NCBI RefSeq assembly: GCF_018342065.1
Contig: NZ_JAFDOE010000001.1
Location: forward strand, 310,001 to 374,000
Origin: Citrobacter sp. FP75
Lineage (GTDB): Bacteria; Pseudomonadota; Gammaproteobacteria; Enterobacterales; Enterobacteriaceae
Direction: 5' to 3'
DNA: 64,000 nucleotides
Position numbers and translations under genes: made by a program. Of the stretch, positions 48,774 through 59,651 are shown piece after piece; within the stretch, counting starts at the first letter, position 1; each line of letters opens with the position of its first letter. The notes beneath the pieces were generated by a model. It made no database searches. It saw nothing but the letters and a program-made list of their open reading frames with translations, and was not told where the DNA came from.

Positions 48774-48801
48774 GGCCGGATAAGTGAAACGTTATCCGGC
48801 C
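48774..48801. repeat. REP-like palindrome after lnt
   Basis: GGCCGGATAA (48774-48783) and TTATCCGGCC (48792-48801) form a perfect 10-bp stem with the REP core GCCGGATAA. It lies 12 bases beyond the lnt stop and may mark the 3' end of the lnt transcript. Confidence 0.7.
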
Positions 48802-48813
48802 GGGGGGCGAGGG

Positions 48814-50376
<1,563 letters not shown>

Positions 50377-51255
50377 TTATTCGTCCAGTTTTGGCTGGGG
50401 TGAGTCGTCCGGAATTCTGACATGAACCTGAATAATACGACGGCTGTCGGCCATTGCCACTTTGAACTGGTAACCATCAATGTCGATGGTCTCCCCACGC
50501 GCGGGCAGATGACCAAAGGCCTGCATCACCAGACCGCCAATCGTATCGACTTCTTCGTCGCTAAAGTGGGTGCCGAAGGCTTCGTTGAAGTCTTCAATCG
50601 GCGCCAGCGCGCGAATGGTCCAGGTGTGACGACTGAGCTGACGGAAATCGATATCGTCTTCTTCGTCATATTCATCTTCGATTTCACCGACGATCAGTTC
50701 AAGGATGTCTTCAATGGTCACCAGACCCGAGACGCCGCCGAACTCGTCAATGACGATAGCCATATGGTACCGCTGAGAGCGGAACTCTTTCAGCATGCGG
50801 TCAACACGCTTGCTCTCAGGTACGACAACCGCCTGGCGTAACACTTTCTCCATGCTGAAGGCTTCGGCGTCGCTGCGCATAAACGGCAGCAGATCTTTGG
50901 CCATCAGAATCCCTTCTATGTGATCTTTGTCTTCGCTAATCACCGGGAAACGCGAGTGGGCAGACTCGATGATGACATCAAGACATTCATCCAGGGTCTG
51001 GTTGCGTTTCAGGGTGATCATCTGGGAACGGGGGATCATGATGTCGCGAACGCGCTGGTCCGCAATGTCCATCACCCCTTCGAGCATATCGCGCGTATCT
51101 TCATCGATAAGGTCGTTTTGCCCGGAATCACGGATCAGCTCCAACAGTTCGTCGCGGTTTTTCGGTTCACCGTGGAAAAGTTGGCTCAGTAACAGGGAAA
51201 AGAATCCCTTTTTGCTGTGTAAGGTGTCACTACTGTGTGAATTGTCGTCGCTCAT
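50377..51255 (-). CDS. corC: CorC (YbeX), CBS-domain protein of magnesium homeostasis
   Basis: Cytoplasmic protein of 292 residues with two CBS domains ([20 protein letters not shown] and [20 protein letters not shown]) and a C-terminal CorC/HlyC domain ([19 protein letters not shown]). Named for effects on Co/Mg efflux; recent work links YbeX to ribosome maturation. It lies between ybeY and lnt. Confidence 0.95.
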   Translation of the reverse strand: MSDDNSHSSDTLHSKKGFFSLLLSQLFHGEPKNRDELLELIRDSGQNDLIDEDTRDMLEGVMDIADQRVRDIMIPRSQMITLKRNQTLDECLDVIIESAHSRFPVISEDKDHIEGILMAKDLLPFMRSDAEAFSMEKVLRQAVVVPESKRVDRMLKEFRSQRYHMAIVIDEFGGVSGLVTIEDILELIVGEIEDEYDEEDDIDFRQLSRHTWTIRALAPIEDFNEAFGTHFSDEEVDTIGGLVMQAFGHLPARGETIDIDGYQFKVAMADSRRIIQVHVRIPDDSPQPKLDE

Positions 51256-51352
51256 GGCGTCGTATGGGTTCTCATGTTAGTTAATAGGTGGCTCAAGGCA
51301 CGCAAACTCAGTGCCTGGCGTCGTGACCTGTTACCGGTTTACCGGCAGCAGG

Positions 51353-51820
51353 TTATTCCTTCTCGGCAATGTACGGATCCTCATAGCCCAGAGCAAGCAT
51401 AATCTCTGTTTCGAGGGATTCCATTTCTTCCGCTTCGTCGTCTTCGATATGGTCGTAGCCCAATAGATGCAGGCTACCGTGTACCACCATGTGCGCCCAG
51501 TGGGCCTCAAGTGGTTTACCTTGTTCCTGGGCTTCCTTTTCAACGACCTGACGACAGATGATAAGATCGCCCAGCAGCGGCAGTTCGATGCCCGGAGGGG
51601 CTTCAAACGGGAAGGACAGCACGTTGGTTGACTTGTCTTTCCCGCGATACGTCAGGTTCAGTTCGTGGCTTTCAGCGTCATCGACCAGACGAATGGTTAC
51701 TTCTGACTCTTCCTGAAACTGCGGGATCACCGCATCCAGCCATGCCTGAAACTGGCTCTCATCCGGTAAACCGGCGTTATCTTCACATGCCAGTTGTAAA
51801 TCGAGAATAACCTGACTCAT
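51353..51820 (-). CDS. ybeY: YbeY endoribonuclease / rRNA maturation factor
   Basis: Zinc metalloprotein of 155 residues acting in 16S rRNA 3'-end maturation and ribosome quality control. The zinc motif is [11 protein letters not shown] (H-x3-H-x5-H). It overlaps ybeZ by four bases and the two proteins are known partners. Confidence 0.97.
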   Translation of the reverse strand: MSQVILDLQLACEDNAGLPDESQFQAWLDAVIPQFQEESEVTIRLVDDAESHELNLTYRGKDKSTNVLSFPFEAPPGIELPLLGDLIICRQVVEKEAQEQGKPLEAHWAHMVVHGSLHLLGYDHIEDDEAEEMESLETEIMLALGYEDPYIAEKE

Positions 51821-52863
51821 TTTTGTTCCTGCTCCTGAGCTTCACGCTTGCGTTCCGCTGCCTGTTCGGCTTTACGTTTTTGTTCTGCTTCTTCCCAGGC
51901 TTCATATGCCGTCACGATACGGGCAACCACCGGATGGCGCACCACGTCTTCGCTATGGAAGAAATTAAAACTAATCTCATCGACTTCAGCCAGCACTTCT
52001 ATGGCATGACGCAGGCCGGATTTGGTGCTGCGTGGCAGGTCAATCTGAGTGATGTCACCGGTGATAACCGCTTTAGAATTGAAGCCGATACGGGTCAGGA
52101 ACATTTTCATCTGTTCGATGGTGGTGTTCTGGCTCTCATCAAGAATGATAAATGCATCGTTCAGCGTACGACCGCGCATGTAGGCCAGCGGGGCGACTTC
52201 AATGACGTTACGCTCAATCAGTTTCTCGACCTTCTCAAAGCCAAGCATTTCGAACAGCGCGTCATACAACGGGCGCAAATAGGGATCGACTTTCTGGCTG
52301 AGATCGCCCGGCAGGAAGCCCAATTTTTCACCGGCTTCCACCGCCGGGCGGGTCAGCAGGATACGGCGAATTTCCTGACGCTCAAGCGCATCGACTGCGG
52401 CGGCAACCGCCAGGTATGTTTTACCCGTACCTGCAGGACCCACGCCGAAGGTGATGTCATGATCGAGAATATTGGCGATGTACTGCGCCTGATTAGGCGT
52501 ACGCGGTTTAATCACGCCGCGCTTGGTTTTGATGTTCACCGCTTTGCCAAACTCCGGCACGCTGTCTGCGCTCTGCTCAAGCACGCGCGCTTCTTTAATC
52601 GCCAGATGAATTTGTTCGGGTTCAATGTCCTGGGTCTGACCGCGCATCGGGGCGGTATCGACGTACAGGCTGCGTAAAATATCTGCCGCAGCGGTGACGC
52701 AAATTGGGCGACCGGTCAGCTTAAAGTGGTTATCACGGCGGTTAATTTCGATGCCGAGGCGACGCTCCAGCTGTTTGATGTTGTCATCAAAAGGACCGCA
52801 AAGGCTCAACAGGCGGGCATTATCTGCGGGTTCAAGGGTAATTTCGCGAGTGTCTATGTTCAA
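51817..52863 (-). CDS. ybeZ: YbeZ (PhoL), PhoH-like ATPase
   Basis: PhoH-family ATPase/putative RNA helicase of 348 residues. Walker A is [13 protein letters not shown] and Walker [10 protein letters not shown]; an N-terminal KH-like part precedes, and the C-terminus is a charged Glu/Arg/Lys tail. The start codon is TTG at 52863, preceded by AAGAGGA. It overlaps ybeY and works with it in rRNA processing (family knowledge). Confidence 0.95.
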   Translation of the reverse strand: MNIDTREITLEPADNARLLSLCGPFDDNIKQLERRLGIEINRRDNHFKLTGRPICVTAAADILRSLYVDTAPMRGQTQDIEPEQIHLAIKEARVLEQSADSVPEFGKAVNIKTKRGVIKPRTPNQAQYIANILDHDITFGVGPAGTGKTYLAVAAAVDALERQEIRRILLTRPAVEAGEKLGFLPGDLSQKVDPYLRPLYDALFEMLGFEKVEKLIERNVIEVAPLAYMRGRTLNDAFIILDESQNTTIEQMKMFLTRIGFNSKAVITGDITQIDLPRSTKSGLRHAIEVLAEVDEISFNFFHSEDVVRHPVVARIVTAYEAWEEAEQKRKAEQAAERKREAQEQEQK

Positions 52864-53018
52864 ACTGTTCCTCTTATGCTGAATATCGCCGGACGTTGAA
52901 CATTTACCGGCATCTAAGGAAATTATTCACGCCACAGGGGAAAGGCGCAAGCATTGCGACAAATATGGGGATTGCGGGAGGAAAAACAAGACCCGCCAGA
53001 GCTGACGGGTCATAAAGA

Positions 53019-54449
53019 TTACGGCTGATAAATACCGACGCCGAGATCGTTTTCTTTGCGAGTGCGTGCAATGACCGACTCCGGGCTTTCTGCGATGCGC
53101 AGGCCCATTTCGTCTTCGGTACGCACCACTTTGCCGCGCAGGGAGTTGGTCCAGACGTCGGTAATTTCAACATCCACAAACTTACCGACCATCTCCGGGG
53201 TGCCTTCAAAGTTCACCACGCGGTTATTTTCGGTACGACCAGACAGCTCCATCACGCTTTTACGCGACGTACCTTCGACCAGAATGCGTTGGGTGGTGCC
53301 GAGCATACGACGGCTCCAGGCCATTGCCTGCTGGTTGATGCGATCCTGCAGGATATACAGACGCTGTTTCTTCTCTTCTTCCGGGACGTCGTCAACCATA
53401 TCGGCGGCAGGTGTGCCAGGACGCGCTGAGAAGATAAAGCTGTAGCTCATGTCGAAGTTGACGTCAGCAATCAGCTTCATGGTCTGTTCGAAATCTTGCG
53501 TGGTTTCGCCAGGGAACCCCACAATAAAGTCGGAGCTAATTTGAATATCCGGGCGAGCGGCGCGCAGTTTACGGATGATCGCTTTGTATTCCAGCGCGGT
53601 ATGGGTACGCCCCATCAGATTCAATACGCGGTCTGAGCCACTTTGTACCGGCAGGTGCAAGAAGCTCACCAGCTCCGGGGTATCGCGGTAAACTTCAACG
53701 ATATCGTCGGTGAACTCAATCGGATGACTGGTAGTGAACCGGATACGGTCGATGCCGTCGATCGCCGCCACCAGACGCAGTAAATCCGCGAACGAGCCGG
53801 TTGTGCCGTCATAGTTTTCACCGCGCCAGGCGTTCACGTTTTGTCCTAACAGATTGACTTCACGCACGCCCTGTGCCGCAAGTTGGGCGATTTCAAACAG
53901 GATATCGTCAGCCGGACGGCTGACTTCTTCACCACGGGTGTACGGCACCACGCAGTAAGTGCAGTATTTGTTACAACCTTCCATGATGGACACAAACGCG
54001 CTTGGACCTTCAGCACGCGGCTCCGGCAGACGGTCGAATTTTTCGATTTCCGGGAAACTGATATCAACCACCGGGCTACGCTTAACGCTTCCGCGAACCT
54101 TGTTGATCATCTCAGGCAGACGGTGCAGGGTTTGTGGCCCAAATATAATATCGACGTAGTGCGCGCGTTGACGAATGTGATCGCCTTCCTGAGAGGCCAC
54201 ACAGCCACCCACGCCGATAATCAGATCCGGGTTTTTCTCTTTTAAGAGTTTCCAGCGACCTAACTGATGGAACACTTTTTCCTGAGCCTTCTCGCGGATT
54301 GAGCAGGTATTCAGCAGCAGCACATCCGCTTCTTCCGCCACGTCGGTCAGTTGATACCCGTGAGTGGCATCCAGCAGATCGGCCATCTTCGATGAATCGT
54401 ATTCGTTCATCTGACAGCCCCAGGTTTTAATATGGAGTTTTTTTGTCAT
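53019..54449 (-). CDS. miaB: MiaB tRNA-2-methylthio-N6-isopentenyladenosine synthase
   Basis: Radical-SAM methylthiotransferase of 476 residues acting on i6A37 of tRNAs. The N-terminal auxiliary cluster cysteines are in [23 protein letters not shown] and [11 protein letters not shown]; the radical-SAM motif is CNKYCTYC; a TRAM domain closes the protein. There are about two more residues than E. coli MiaB, near [15 protein letters not shown]. The ATG at 54449 is the family start. Several of the tRNAs nearby are not its substrates. Confidence 0.96.
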   Translation of the reverse strand: MTKKLHIKTWGCQMNEYDSSKMADLLDATHGYQLTDVAEEADVLLLNTCSIREKAQEKVFHQLGRWKLLKEKNPDLIIGVGGCVASQEGDHIRQRAHYVDIIFGPQTLHRLPEMINKVRGSVKRSPVVDISFPEIEKFDRLPEPRAEGPSAFVSIMEGCNKYCTYCVVPYTRGEEVSRPADDILFEIAQLAAQGVREVNLLGQNVNAWRGENYDGTTGSFADLLRLVAAIDGIDRIRFTTSHPIEFTDDIVEVYRDTPELVSFLHLPVQSGSDRVLNLMGRTHTALEYKAIIRKLRAARPDIQISSDFIVGFPGETTQDFEQTMKLIADVNFDMSYSFIFSARPGTPAADMVDDVPEEEKKQRLYILQDRINQQAMAWSRRMLGTTQRILVEGTSRKSVMELSGRTENNRVVNFEGTPEMVGKFVDVEITDVWTNSLRGKVVRTEDEMGLRIAESPESVIARTRKENDLGVGIYQP

Positions 54450-54594
54450 CGACTTGCTCTTGCGAAATTGTGGCTGAAATGCAGGGCGCATAGTGTACTG
54501 CGTTGGCGCGGTTGTGACCAGTATGACGGATGTCAGCCTCAAGGGGTAAAAAATCCTGTAAACTTACACAATACATGTAACAGGATGATTGACC

Positions 54595-55770
54595 ATGACA
54601 AATCAACCAACGGAAGTTGCCATTGTCGGCGGGGGGATGGTCGGCGGCGCGCTGGCGCTTGGACTGGCGCAGCATGGATTTACGGTGGCGGTGATTGAGC
54701 ATGCCGCGCCTGCGCCGTTTGTGGCTGACAGCCAGCCTGATATCCGTATTTCGGCCATTAGCTCTGCCTCTGCATCGTTGCTGAAAGGTCTGGGCGTCTG
54801 GGATGCGGTGCAGGGTATGCGCACTCATCCATATCGTCGTCTGGAGACCTGGGAGTGGGAGAATGCCCACGTCGTGTTTGATGCCGCTGAGCTAAAGCTG
54901 CCATTGCTGGGCTATATGGTAGAAAACAACGTCCTGCAGCAGGCCTTGTGGCAGGCGCTGGAGGCACACCCCAAAGTGACCCTGCGCGTGCCGGCATCAC
55001 TGATTTCTCTGCATCGGCATAATGACCAACACGAACTTGAATTAGCGGGTGGCGAAAAGATAACCGCAAAGCTGGTAATTGGTGCCGATGGCGCGAATTC
55101 TCAGGTTCGTCAAATGGCCGGGATTGGCATTCATGCCTGGCAGTATGCGCAATCCTGCATGCTGATTACCGTGCAATGCGAGAATTTGCCGGGAGACAGC
55201 ACCTGGCAGCAGTTTACCCCTGACGGGCCGCGTGCGTTTTTACCGCTGTTCGATAATTGGGCCTCGCTGGTGTGGTACGACTCTCCGGCCCGTATCCGCC
55301 AGTTGCAGAGTCTCGATATGGCACAGCTCCAGGCGGAGATCGCCAAATATTTCCCTTCACGGCTGGGTCACGTTACGCCTGTTGGCGCAGGGGCATTTCC
55401 TCTTACACGCCGTCACGCGTTGCAGTACGTGCAGCCAGGGTTGGCGCTGGTGGGCGACGCCGCGCACACTATTCATCCGCTGGCCGGGCAGGGGGTGAAT
55501 CTCGGATACCGTGATGTTGATGCGCTGATTGATGTTCTGGTGAGCGCCCGCAGCTATGGTGAGGCGTGGGCCAGCCAACAGGTACTGAAGCGCTACCAGG
55601 CGCGTCGTATGACCGATAACTTCATCATGCAAAGTGGGATGGATCTGTTCTACGCCGGATTCAGCAACAACCTGCAACCGCTGCGCATTATGCGTAACCT
55701 CGGGCTGATGGCGGCCGAACGCGCAGGCGTTCTGAAACGTCAGGCGCTGAAGTATGCGTTAGGGTTGTAA
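54595..55770 (+). CDS. ubiF: UbiF 3-demethoxyubiquinol 3-hydroxylase
   Basis: FAD monooxygenase of 391 residues adding the last ring hydroxyl in aerobic ubiquinone synthesis. FAD motifs: IVGGGMVGGALALGLAQHG (GxGxxG), LVIGADGANSQVRQ (DG) and LVGDAAHTIHPLAGQGVNLG (GD). AGGA lies nine bases before the ATG at 54595. It is divergent from miaB and converges on the tRNA operon. Confidence 0.96.
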   Translation: MTNQPTEVAIVGGGMVGGALALGLAQHGFTVAVIEHAAPAPFVADSQPDIRISAISSASASLLKGLGVWDAVQGMRTHPYRRLETWEWENAHVVFDAAELKLPLLGYMVENNVLQQALWQALEAHPKVTLRVPASLISLHRHNDQHELELAGGEKITAKLVIGADGANSQVRQMAGIGIHAWQYAQSCMLITVQCENLPGDSTWQQFTPDGPRAFLPLFDNWASLVWYDSPARIRQLQSLDMAQLQAEIAKYFPSRLGHVTPVGAGAFPLTRRHALQYVQPGLALVGDAAHTIHPLAGQGVNLGYRDVDALIDVLVSARSYGEAWASQQVLKRYQARRMTDNFIMQSGMDLFYAGFSNNLQPLRIMRNLGLMAAERAGVLKRQALKYALGL

Positions 55771-55799
55771 TTCAGGCAGGCCTACAGGGAGTTTCGTGG

Positions 55800-55825
55800 G
55801 CCTGATAAGCGTAGCGCCATCAGGC
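55800..55825. repeat. REP-like palindrome after ubiF
   Basis: GCCTGATAAGCGTAGCGCCATCAGGC has 7-bp arms GCCTGAT/ATCAGGC and an inner AGCG-GCGC stem, resembling REP units. It precedes the terminator at 55843-55869. Confidence 0.6.
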
Positions 55826-55842
55826 AATAAATGCAGAAAAGC

Positions 55843-55869
55843 AAAAAGCTCGCCGAAGCGAGCTTTTCT
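55843..55869. terminator. Bidirectional terminator between ubiF and the tRNA operon
   Basis: AAAAGCTCGC-CGAA-GCGAGCTTTT is a 10-bp stem with a tetraloop and A/T-rich ends on both sides. It ends ubiF on the plus strand and the tRNA operon on the minus strand. Confidence 0.88.
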
Positions 55870-55873
55870 AAAA

Positions 55874-55948
55874 TGGCTGGGGTACGAGGATTCGAACCTC
55901 GGAATGCTGGTATCAGAAACCAGAGCCTTACCGCTTGGCGATACCCCA
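55874..55948 (-). tRNA. glnX: tRNA-Gln (CUG), glnX-type
   Basis: 75 bases including encoded CCA. Starts TGGGGTATCGCCAAGCGGTA, anticodon CTG in TTTCTGATA, T-loop GTTCGAATC. Last gene of the seven-tRNA operon, identical to the next copy apart from position. Confidence 0.96.
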
Positions 55949-55984
55949 ACGGGTGCACCCACAGAGTGGACGACTTTTTGAAAT

Positions 55985-56059
55985 TGGCTGGGGTACGAGG
56001 ATTCGAACCTCGGAATGCTGGTATCAGAAACCAGAGCCTTACCGCTTGGCGATACCCCA
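55985..56059 (-). tRNA. glnV: tRNA-Gln (CUG), glnV-type
   Basis: 75 bases with CCA, anticodon CTG, sequence the same as the copy at 55874-55948. The two are separated by 36 bases. In E. coli the equivalent gene gives the supE amber suppressor when mutated. Confidence 0.96.
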
Positions 56060-56104
56060 ACAATTTTTTTGGATTTATCGAACTAGATCGATACGTCCTT
56101 AATA

Positions 56105-56181
56105 TGGTGGCTACGACGGGATTCGAACCTGTGACCCCATCATTATGAGTGATGTGCTCTAACCAACTGAGCTACGTAGCC
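56105..56181 (-). tRNA. metU: tRNA-Met (CAU), elongator, metU-type
   Basis: 77 bases with CCA. Begins GGCTACGTAGCTCAGTTGGT, anticodon CAT in CTCATAATG. The paired A-U/G-C acceptor end marks it as elongator, not initiator. It differs from the metT copy by one D-loop/stem base (GTTGG versus GCTGG). Confidence 0.96.
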
Positions 56182-56202
56182 AAATACTATCATATTCTTC
56201 GA

Positions 56203-56277
56203 TGGCTGGGGTACCTGGATTCGAACCAGGGAATGCCGGTATCAAAAACCGGTGCCTTACCGCTTGGCGATACCCCA
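56203..56277 (-). tRNA. glnW: tRNA-Gln (UUG), glnW-type
   Basis: 75 bases with CCA. Same acceptor and D-arm as the CUG isoacceptor, anticodon TTG in TTTTTGATA, T-stem CCTGG. Identical to the copy at 56314-56388. Confidence 0.96.
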
Positions 56278-56313
56278 ATGACCGTCGCGGTGAACCGCTA
56301 TATCGAAGAAAAA

Positions 56314-56388
56314 TGGCTGGGGTACCTGGATTCGAACCAGGGAATGCCGGTATCAAAAACCGGTGCCTTACCGCTTGGCGATACCCCA
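56314..56388 (-). tRNA. glnU: tRNA-Gln (UUG), glnU-type
   Basis: 75 bases with CCA, anticodon TTG; second identical copy, 36 bases from the first. Confidence 0.96.
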
Positions 56389-56411
56389 TCCGTGCAACGC
56401 TTTCGGGTGAA

Positions 56412-56496
56412 TGGTGCGGGAGGCGAGACTTGAACTCGCACACCTTGCGGCGCCAGAACCTAAATCTGGTGCGTCTACCAATTTCGCCACTCCCGC
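56412..56496 (-). tRNA. leuW: tRNA-Leu (UAG), leuW-type
   Basis: 85 bases with CCA and a long class II variable arm. Begins GCGGGAGTGGCGAAATTGGT, anticodon TAG in ATTTAGGTT, T-loop GTTCAAGTC. Confidence 0.96.
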
Positions 56497-56505
56497 AAAA
56501 AAAGA

Positions 56506-56582
56506 TGGTGGCTACGACGGGATTCGAACCTGTGACCCCATCATTATGAGTGATGTGCTCTAACCAGCTGAGCTACGTAGCC
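56506..56582 (-). tRNA. metT: tRNA-Met (CAU), elongator, metT-type
   Basis: 77 bases with CCA, anticodon CAT. First tRNA of the operon, nine bases before leuW and about 34 bases after the predicted transcription start. Confidence 0.96.
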
Positions 56583-56622
56583 ATCTTTTTTTTCGCGTTA
56601 CCTTATCGGCGTTGCGGGGCGC

Positions 56623-56651
56623 ATTATGCGTATTGAGCCTTGAAGCGTCAA
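56623..56651 (-). promoter_or_regulatory. Promoter of the seven-tRNA operon
   Basis: Minus strand: -35 TTGACG (56651-56646), 17-base spacer, -10 CATAAT (56628-56623), followed by a GC-rich discriminator GCGCCCCGC. This is the structure of stringently controlled stable-RNA promoters, and it lies just upstream of metT. Confidence 0.8.
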
Positions 56652-56766
56652 CCCCTTTTTCATTGAAAATAGCTGGAATGTGACTGTTTGGTTAGGTTGC
56701 GAACAGCATGACGCAATATTCGGCAATTATTAGTTATTAATTGTTTTTCCGCGCGTTAAATCGATA

Positions 56767-56793
56767 TAAAAAAAGAGCCCCGCAGGGCCCTTT
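56767..56793 (-). terminator. Intrinsic terminator of asnB
   Basis: On the minus strand AAAGGGCCC and GGGCTCTTT form a 9-bp stem (one G-U) followed by TTTT, 18 bases past the asnB stop. Confidence 0.85.
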
Positions 56794-56810
56794 GCTGATG
56801 ATTGGTTTAC

Positions 56811-58475
56811 TTACTTATAAGCCGACTGGTGTACGCCAACCGCACGACCTGAGGGATCGTTCATGGTTTTAAACGCTTCATCCCATTCAATGGCTTTGGC
56901 AGAAGAACAGGCGACGGACGGACCGCCCGGAACACACTCGGCGGCGCTGGCTACCGGGAACAGCTCTTCGAAAATTTCACGGTACAAATACGCTTCTTTA
57001 GACGACGGCGTGTTGTACGGGAAACGGAAGCTGGCGGTTTCCAGTTGTTGGTCGGAAACTTGCTCCGCCGCGACTTCTTTCAGTGTGTCAATCCAGCTAT
57101 AACCGACACCGTCAGAGAACTGCTCTTTCTGACGCCACGCAATGCTGGCCGGCAGGTAGGATTCAAAACATTCGCGCAGGACGTGTTTTTCCATTTTCCC
57201 GTTACCGCACATTTTATCCTGCGGGTTGATGCGCATCGCCACATCAAGGAATTTCTTATCGAGGAATGGCACGCGGGCTTCAACCCCCCAGGCTGACATG
57301 GCCTTGTTAGCACGGGCACAGTCGAACATATGCAGCGCCTGTAGTTTACGTACTGTTTCTTCGTGCAATTCTTTTGCATCTGGCGCTTTGTGGAAATAAA
57401 GGTAACCGCCAAACACTTCATCGGAACCTTCGCCCGATAGCACCATTTTAATGCCCATCGCTTTAATTTTGCGTGACATTAAGTACATCGGCGTTGAGGC
57501 ACGAATGGTGGTTACATCATAGGTTTCAATGTGATAAATCACATCGCGGATGGCATCCAGGCCTTCTTGTACGGTGAAATGGATCTCGTGGTGTACGGTA
57601 CCAAGGTGGTTAGCCACTTCCTGAGCGGCTTTCAGATCCGGTGCGCCTTTCAGGCCTACGGCGAAGGAGTGCAGCTGTGGCCACCAGGCTTCACTGCGCT
57701 CTTGATCTTCAACACGGCGCGCCGCGTATTTTTTGGTGATGGCGGAAATCACCGAGGAGTCCAGACCACCAGACAGCAGCACACCGTAAGGAACGTCTGA
57801 CATCAGGTGGCTTTTAACCGCGTCTTCCAGCGCCTGACGCAGTTCGTTTTTATCCGTCACATTGTCTTTTACGGCGTCGTATTCGAACCAGTCGCGCTGA
57901 TAGTACTGACGGATTTCCCCGTCTTTGCTCCACAGATAGCTACCAGCCGGGAATTCTTTAATCGTGCGGCATACCGGAACCAGCGCTTTCATTTCAGACG
58001 CCACATACAGGTTGCCGTGTTCGTCATGTCCCATGTACAGCGGGATGATCCCGATATGATCGCGGCCGATCAAATACGCATCCTGTTCGCTGTCGTACAG
58101 TGCGAAGGCAAACATGCCTTGCAGAGAGTCGAGGAACTCAGGACCTTTTTCCTGGTACAACGCGAGGATAACTTCGCAGTCGGAACCGGTCTGGAACTGG
58201 TAGCGATCGCCGTATTCAGCGCGTAACGCCTGGTGGTTATAAATCTCGCCGTTCACCGCCAGGATGTGCGTTTTTTTCACGTTGTACAGCGGTTGAGCAC
58301 CGGCGTTGACGTCGACAATGGACAGACGCTCATGCGCCAGAATTGCGTTATCGCTGGCGTAAATACCCGACCAGTCCGGACCGCGATGGCGCATCAGACG
58401 AGACAGTTCCAGGGCTTTTTTACGCAGCTCAACTGCGTCTGTTTTAATATCGAATACGCCAAAAATAGAACACAT
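56811..58475 (-). CDS. asnB: AsnB asparagine synthetase B (glutamine-hydrolysing)
   Basis: Class II glutamine amidotransferase of 554 residues. Cys2 at MCSIFGVFD is the glutaminase nucleophile; RLSIVDVNAGAQPL and LAVNGEIYNH complete the N-terminal domain, and the synthetase domain has the PP-loop LLSGGLDSSVISAI. It is separately transcribed from the tRNA operon and from nagD; upstream 58476-58728 holds its promoter and the nagD 3' stem. Confidence 0.97.
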   Translation of the reverse strand: MCSIFGVFDIKTDAVELRKKALELSRLMRHRGPDWSGIYASDNAILAHERLSIVDVNAGAQPLYNVKKTHILAVNGEIYNHQALRAEYGDRYQFQTGSDCEVILALYQEKGPEFLDSLQGMFAFALYDSEQDAYLIGRDHIGIIPLYMGHDEHGNLYVASEMKALVPVCRTIKEFPAGSYLWSKDGEIRQYYQRDWFEYDAVKDNVTDKNELRQALEDAVKSHLMSDVPYGVLLSGGLDSSVISAITKKYAARRVEDQERSEAWWPQLHSFAVGLKGAPDLKAAQEVANHLGTVHHEIHFTVQEGLDAIRDVIYHIETYDVTTIRASTPMYLMSRKIKAMGIKMVLSGEGSDEVFGGYLYFHKAPDAKELHEETVRKLQALHMFDCARANKAMSAWGVEARVPFLDKKFLDVAMRINPQDKMCGNGKMEKHVLRECFESYLPASIAWRQKEQFSDGVGYSWIDTLKEVAAEQVSDQQLETASFRFPYNTPSSKEAYLYREIFEELFPVASAAECVPGGPSVACSSAKAIEWDEAFKTMNDPSGRAVGVHQSAYK

Positions 58476-58685
58476 AACCTTCTCCGTTAACCTGTTGCGT
58501 GATGCTTTTTATGTTTGCTTAATAAAGAAAATGCCGCAAAGCCGCAGGGGGCGCAAGGAGTTTGGTGGGCGGAAAAGAAAAAAATCAATGATGATTGCTG
58601 AATGATGAAAAAGGGTTATGAAATGGACGTATTTATTGATGAATTGTCAGTGAAGTGGCGATTTTATTAGATGAGGTGATTTTGC

Positions 58686-58720
58686 GTGCCGGCTAACGCG
58701 TTCTTATGATTATCCGGCAC
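58686..58720. repeat. REP-like dyad downstream of nagD
   Basis: GTGCCGG (58686-58692) and CCGGCAC (58714-58720), with inner GCTAA/TTATC-like bases, form an imperfect REP-type stem eight bases past the nagD stop. Confidence 0.5.
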
Positions 58721-58728
58721 AGCGTTGC

Positions 58729-59481
58729 TTAAATAACATCTATCTCGGCAACGGATGGGTAGATCCAGCTTGGTCGGAACGGCATGCTGTCGATATCGTC
58801 AAGCGTTGAGACGCCGGACAGAACCAGGATAGTTTCAAGACCGGCCTGAAAACCTGCCAGTATATCGGTACGCAGGTTGTCGCCAACAATAACGGTTTCT
58901 TCCGAGTGCGCCTGCATTTTGTTGAGCGCTGCGCGGATAATCCACGGACTAGGTTTACCAACATAAAACGGCTTACGGCCCGAGATTTTTTCAATACCGG
59001 CGCAAAGCGCACCGCAGGCAGGGTAAAAGCCGCGGCCGTGCGTATCCGGGTTGGTGGCGATGAAACGTGCGCCGTTGGCAACAAAGTACGCCGCTTTATG
59101 CATCATGTCCCAGTTGTAGGATCGCGTCTCACCAACAATCACAAAATCGGGGTTAACGTCGGTAATAGTAAAGCCCGCTTTGTACAGCTCGTGAATCAGT
59201 GCGCCTTCACCGACGACGTAGGCTTTTTTCCCTTCCTGGCGACGCAGGAAATCGGCGGTAGCCATGGCGGAGGTATAAAAAACGCTGTCGGGAACATTCA
59301 CACCTGCGGTAGCAAAGCGGTTCGCCAGATCCTGACCGGTTTGCGAAGGGTAATTAGTCAGCAGGACTAACGGCAACCCTTTTTCCAGTACGGCGGTCAA
59401 AAATTCTGCCGCACCCGGTACGGCAACATTGTCGTGCATCAGCACGCCGTCGATATCACAAATTACATTCTTAATGGCCAT
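58729..59481 (-). CDS. nagD: NagD HAD-family nucleotidase
   Basis: HAD-superfamily phosphatase of 250 residues, active on UMP/GMP and sugar phosphates in vitro. HAD motif I is CDIDGVLMHDN, motif II LLTNYPSQTG and motif III/IV VGKPSPWIIRAAL with IVGDNLRTDI. The start at 59481 (MAIKNVICDI) gives the family length; the frame runs 14 codons upstream into the ERIC element. Last gene of nagBACD. Confidence 0.95.
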   Translation of the reverse strand: MAIKNVICDIDGVLMHDNVAVPGAAEFLTAVLEKGLPLVLLTNYPSQTGQDLANRFATAGVNVPDSVFYTSAMATADFLRRQEGKKAYVVGEGALIHELYKAGFTITDVNPDFVIVGETRSYNWDMMHKAAYFVANGARFIATNPDTHGRGFYPACGALCAGIEKISGRKPFYVGKPSPWIIRAALNKMQAHSEETVIVGDNLRTDILAGFQAGLETILVLSGVSTLDDIDSMPFRPSWIYPSVAEIDVI

Positions 59482-59514
59482 GGATAATCCGACATCAAAA
59501 AAAGAAGGCATTAC

Positions 59515-59651
59515 TATACACAAAATACACTAAATCATTCGAGTCGCATCAAGGCGGCAAGTCTGAGAATCCCCTGGAGCTTACTGAAGTAAGTTACTGG
59601 GGTGAGCAGACGCAGCTAACGCAGAGGCGGCTAGAAGGATGACGTGTATTA
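59515..59651 (+). repeat. ERIC (IRU) element between nagC and nagD
   Basis: About 137 bases matching ERIC: left end TATACACAAAAT, then CATTCGAGTCGCATCAAGGC, the core GAATCCCCTGGAGCTTAC and AAGTAAGTTACTGGGGTGAG, ending AAGGATGACGTGTATTA. The core is close to the ERIC consensus used for ERIC primers. It ends in the nagC stop codon (TAA at 59651-59649) and fills the nagC-nagD spacer of the transcribed nag operon. It has about nine more bases near the left end than the copy at 23264-23391. Confidence 0.93.

Noticed and set aside
48452-48787. 111-codon plus-strand frame in the gltI upstream region
   Set aside because: No ribosome site, no likeness to any family, and it runs through the gltI leader and a REP-like stem.
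55782-56549. Several 90-115 codon frames with repeated peptides across the tRNA cluster
   Set aside because: The repeated peptide pattern comes from repeated tRNA sequences (Gln and Met copies), not from a protein.
55874-56582. Regularly spaced repeats resembling a CRISPR array
   Set aside because: The repeats are complete tRNA genes with cloverleaf features and encoded CCA.
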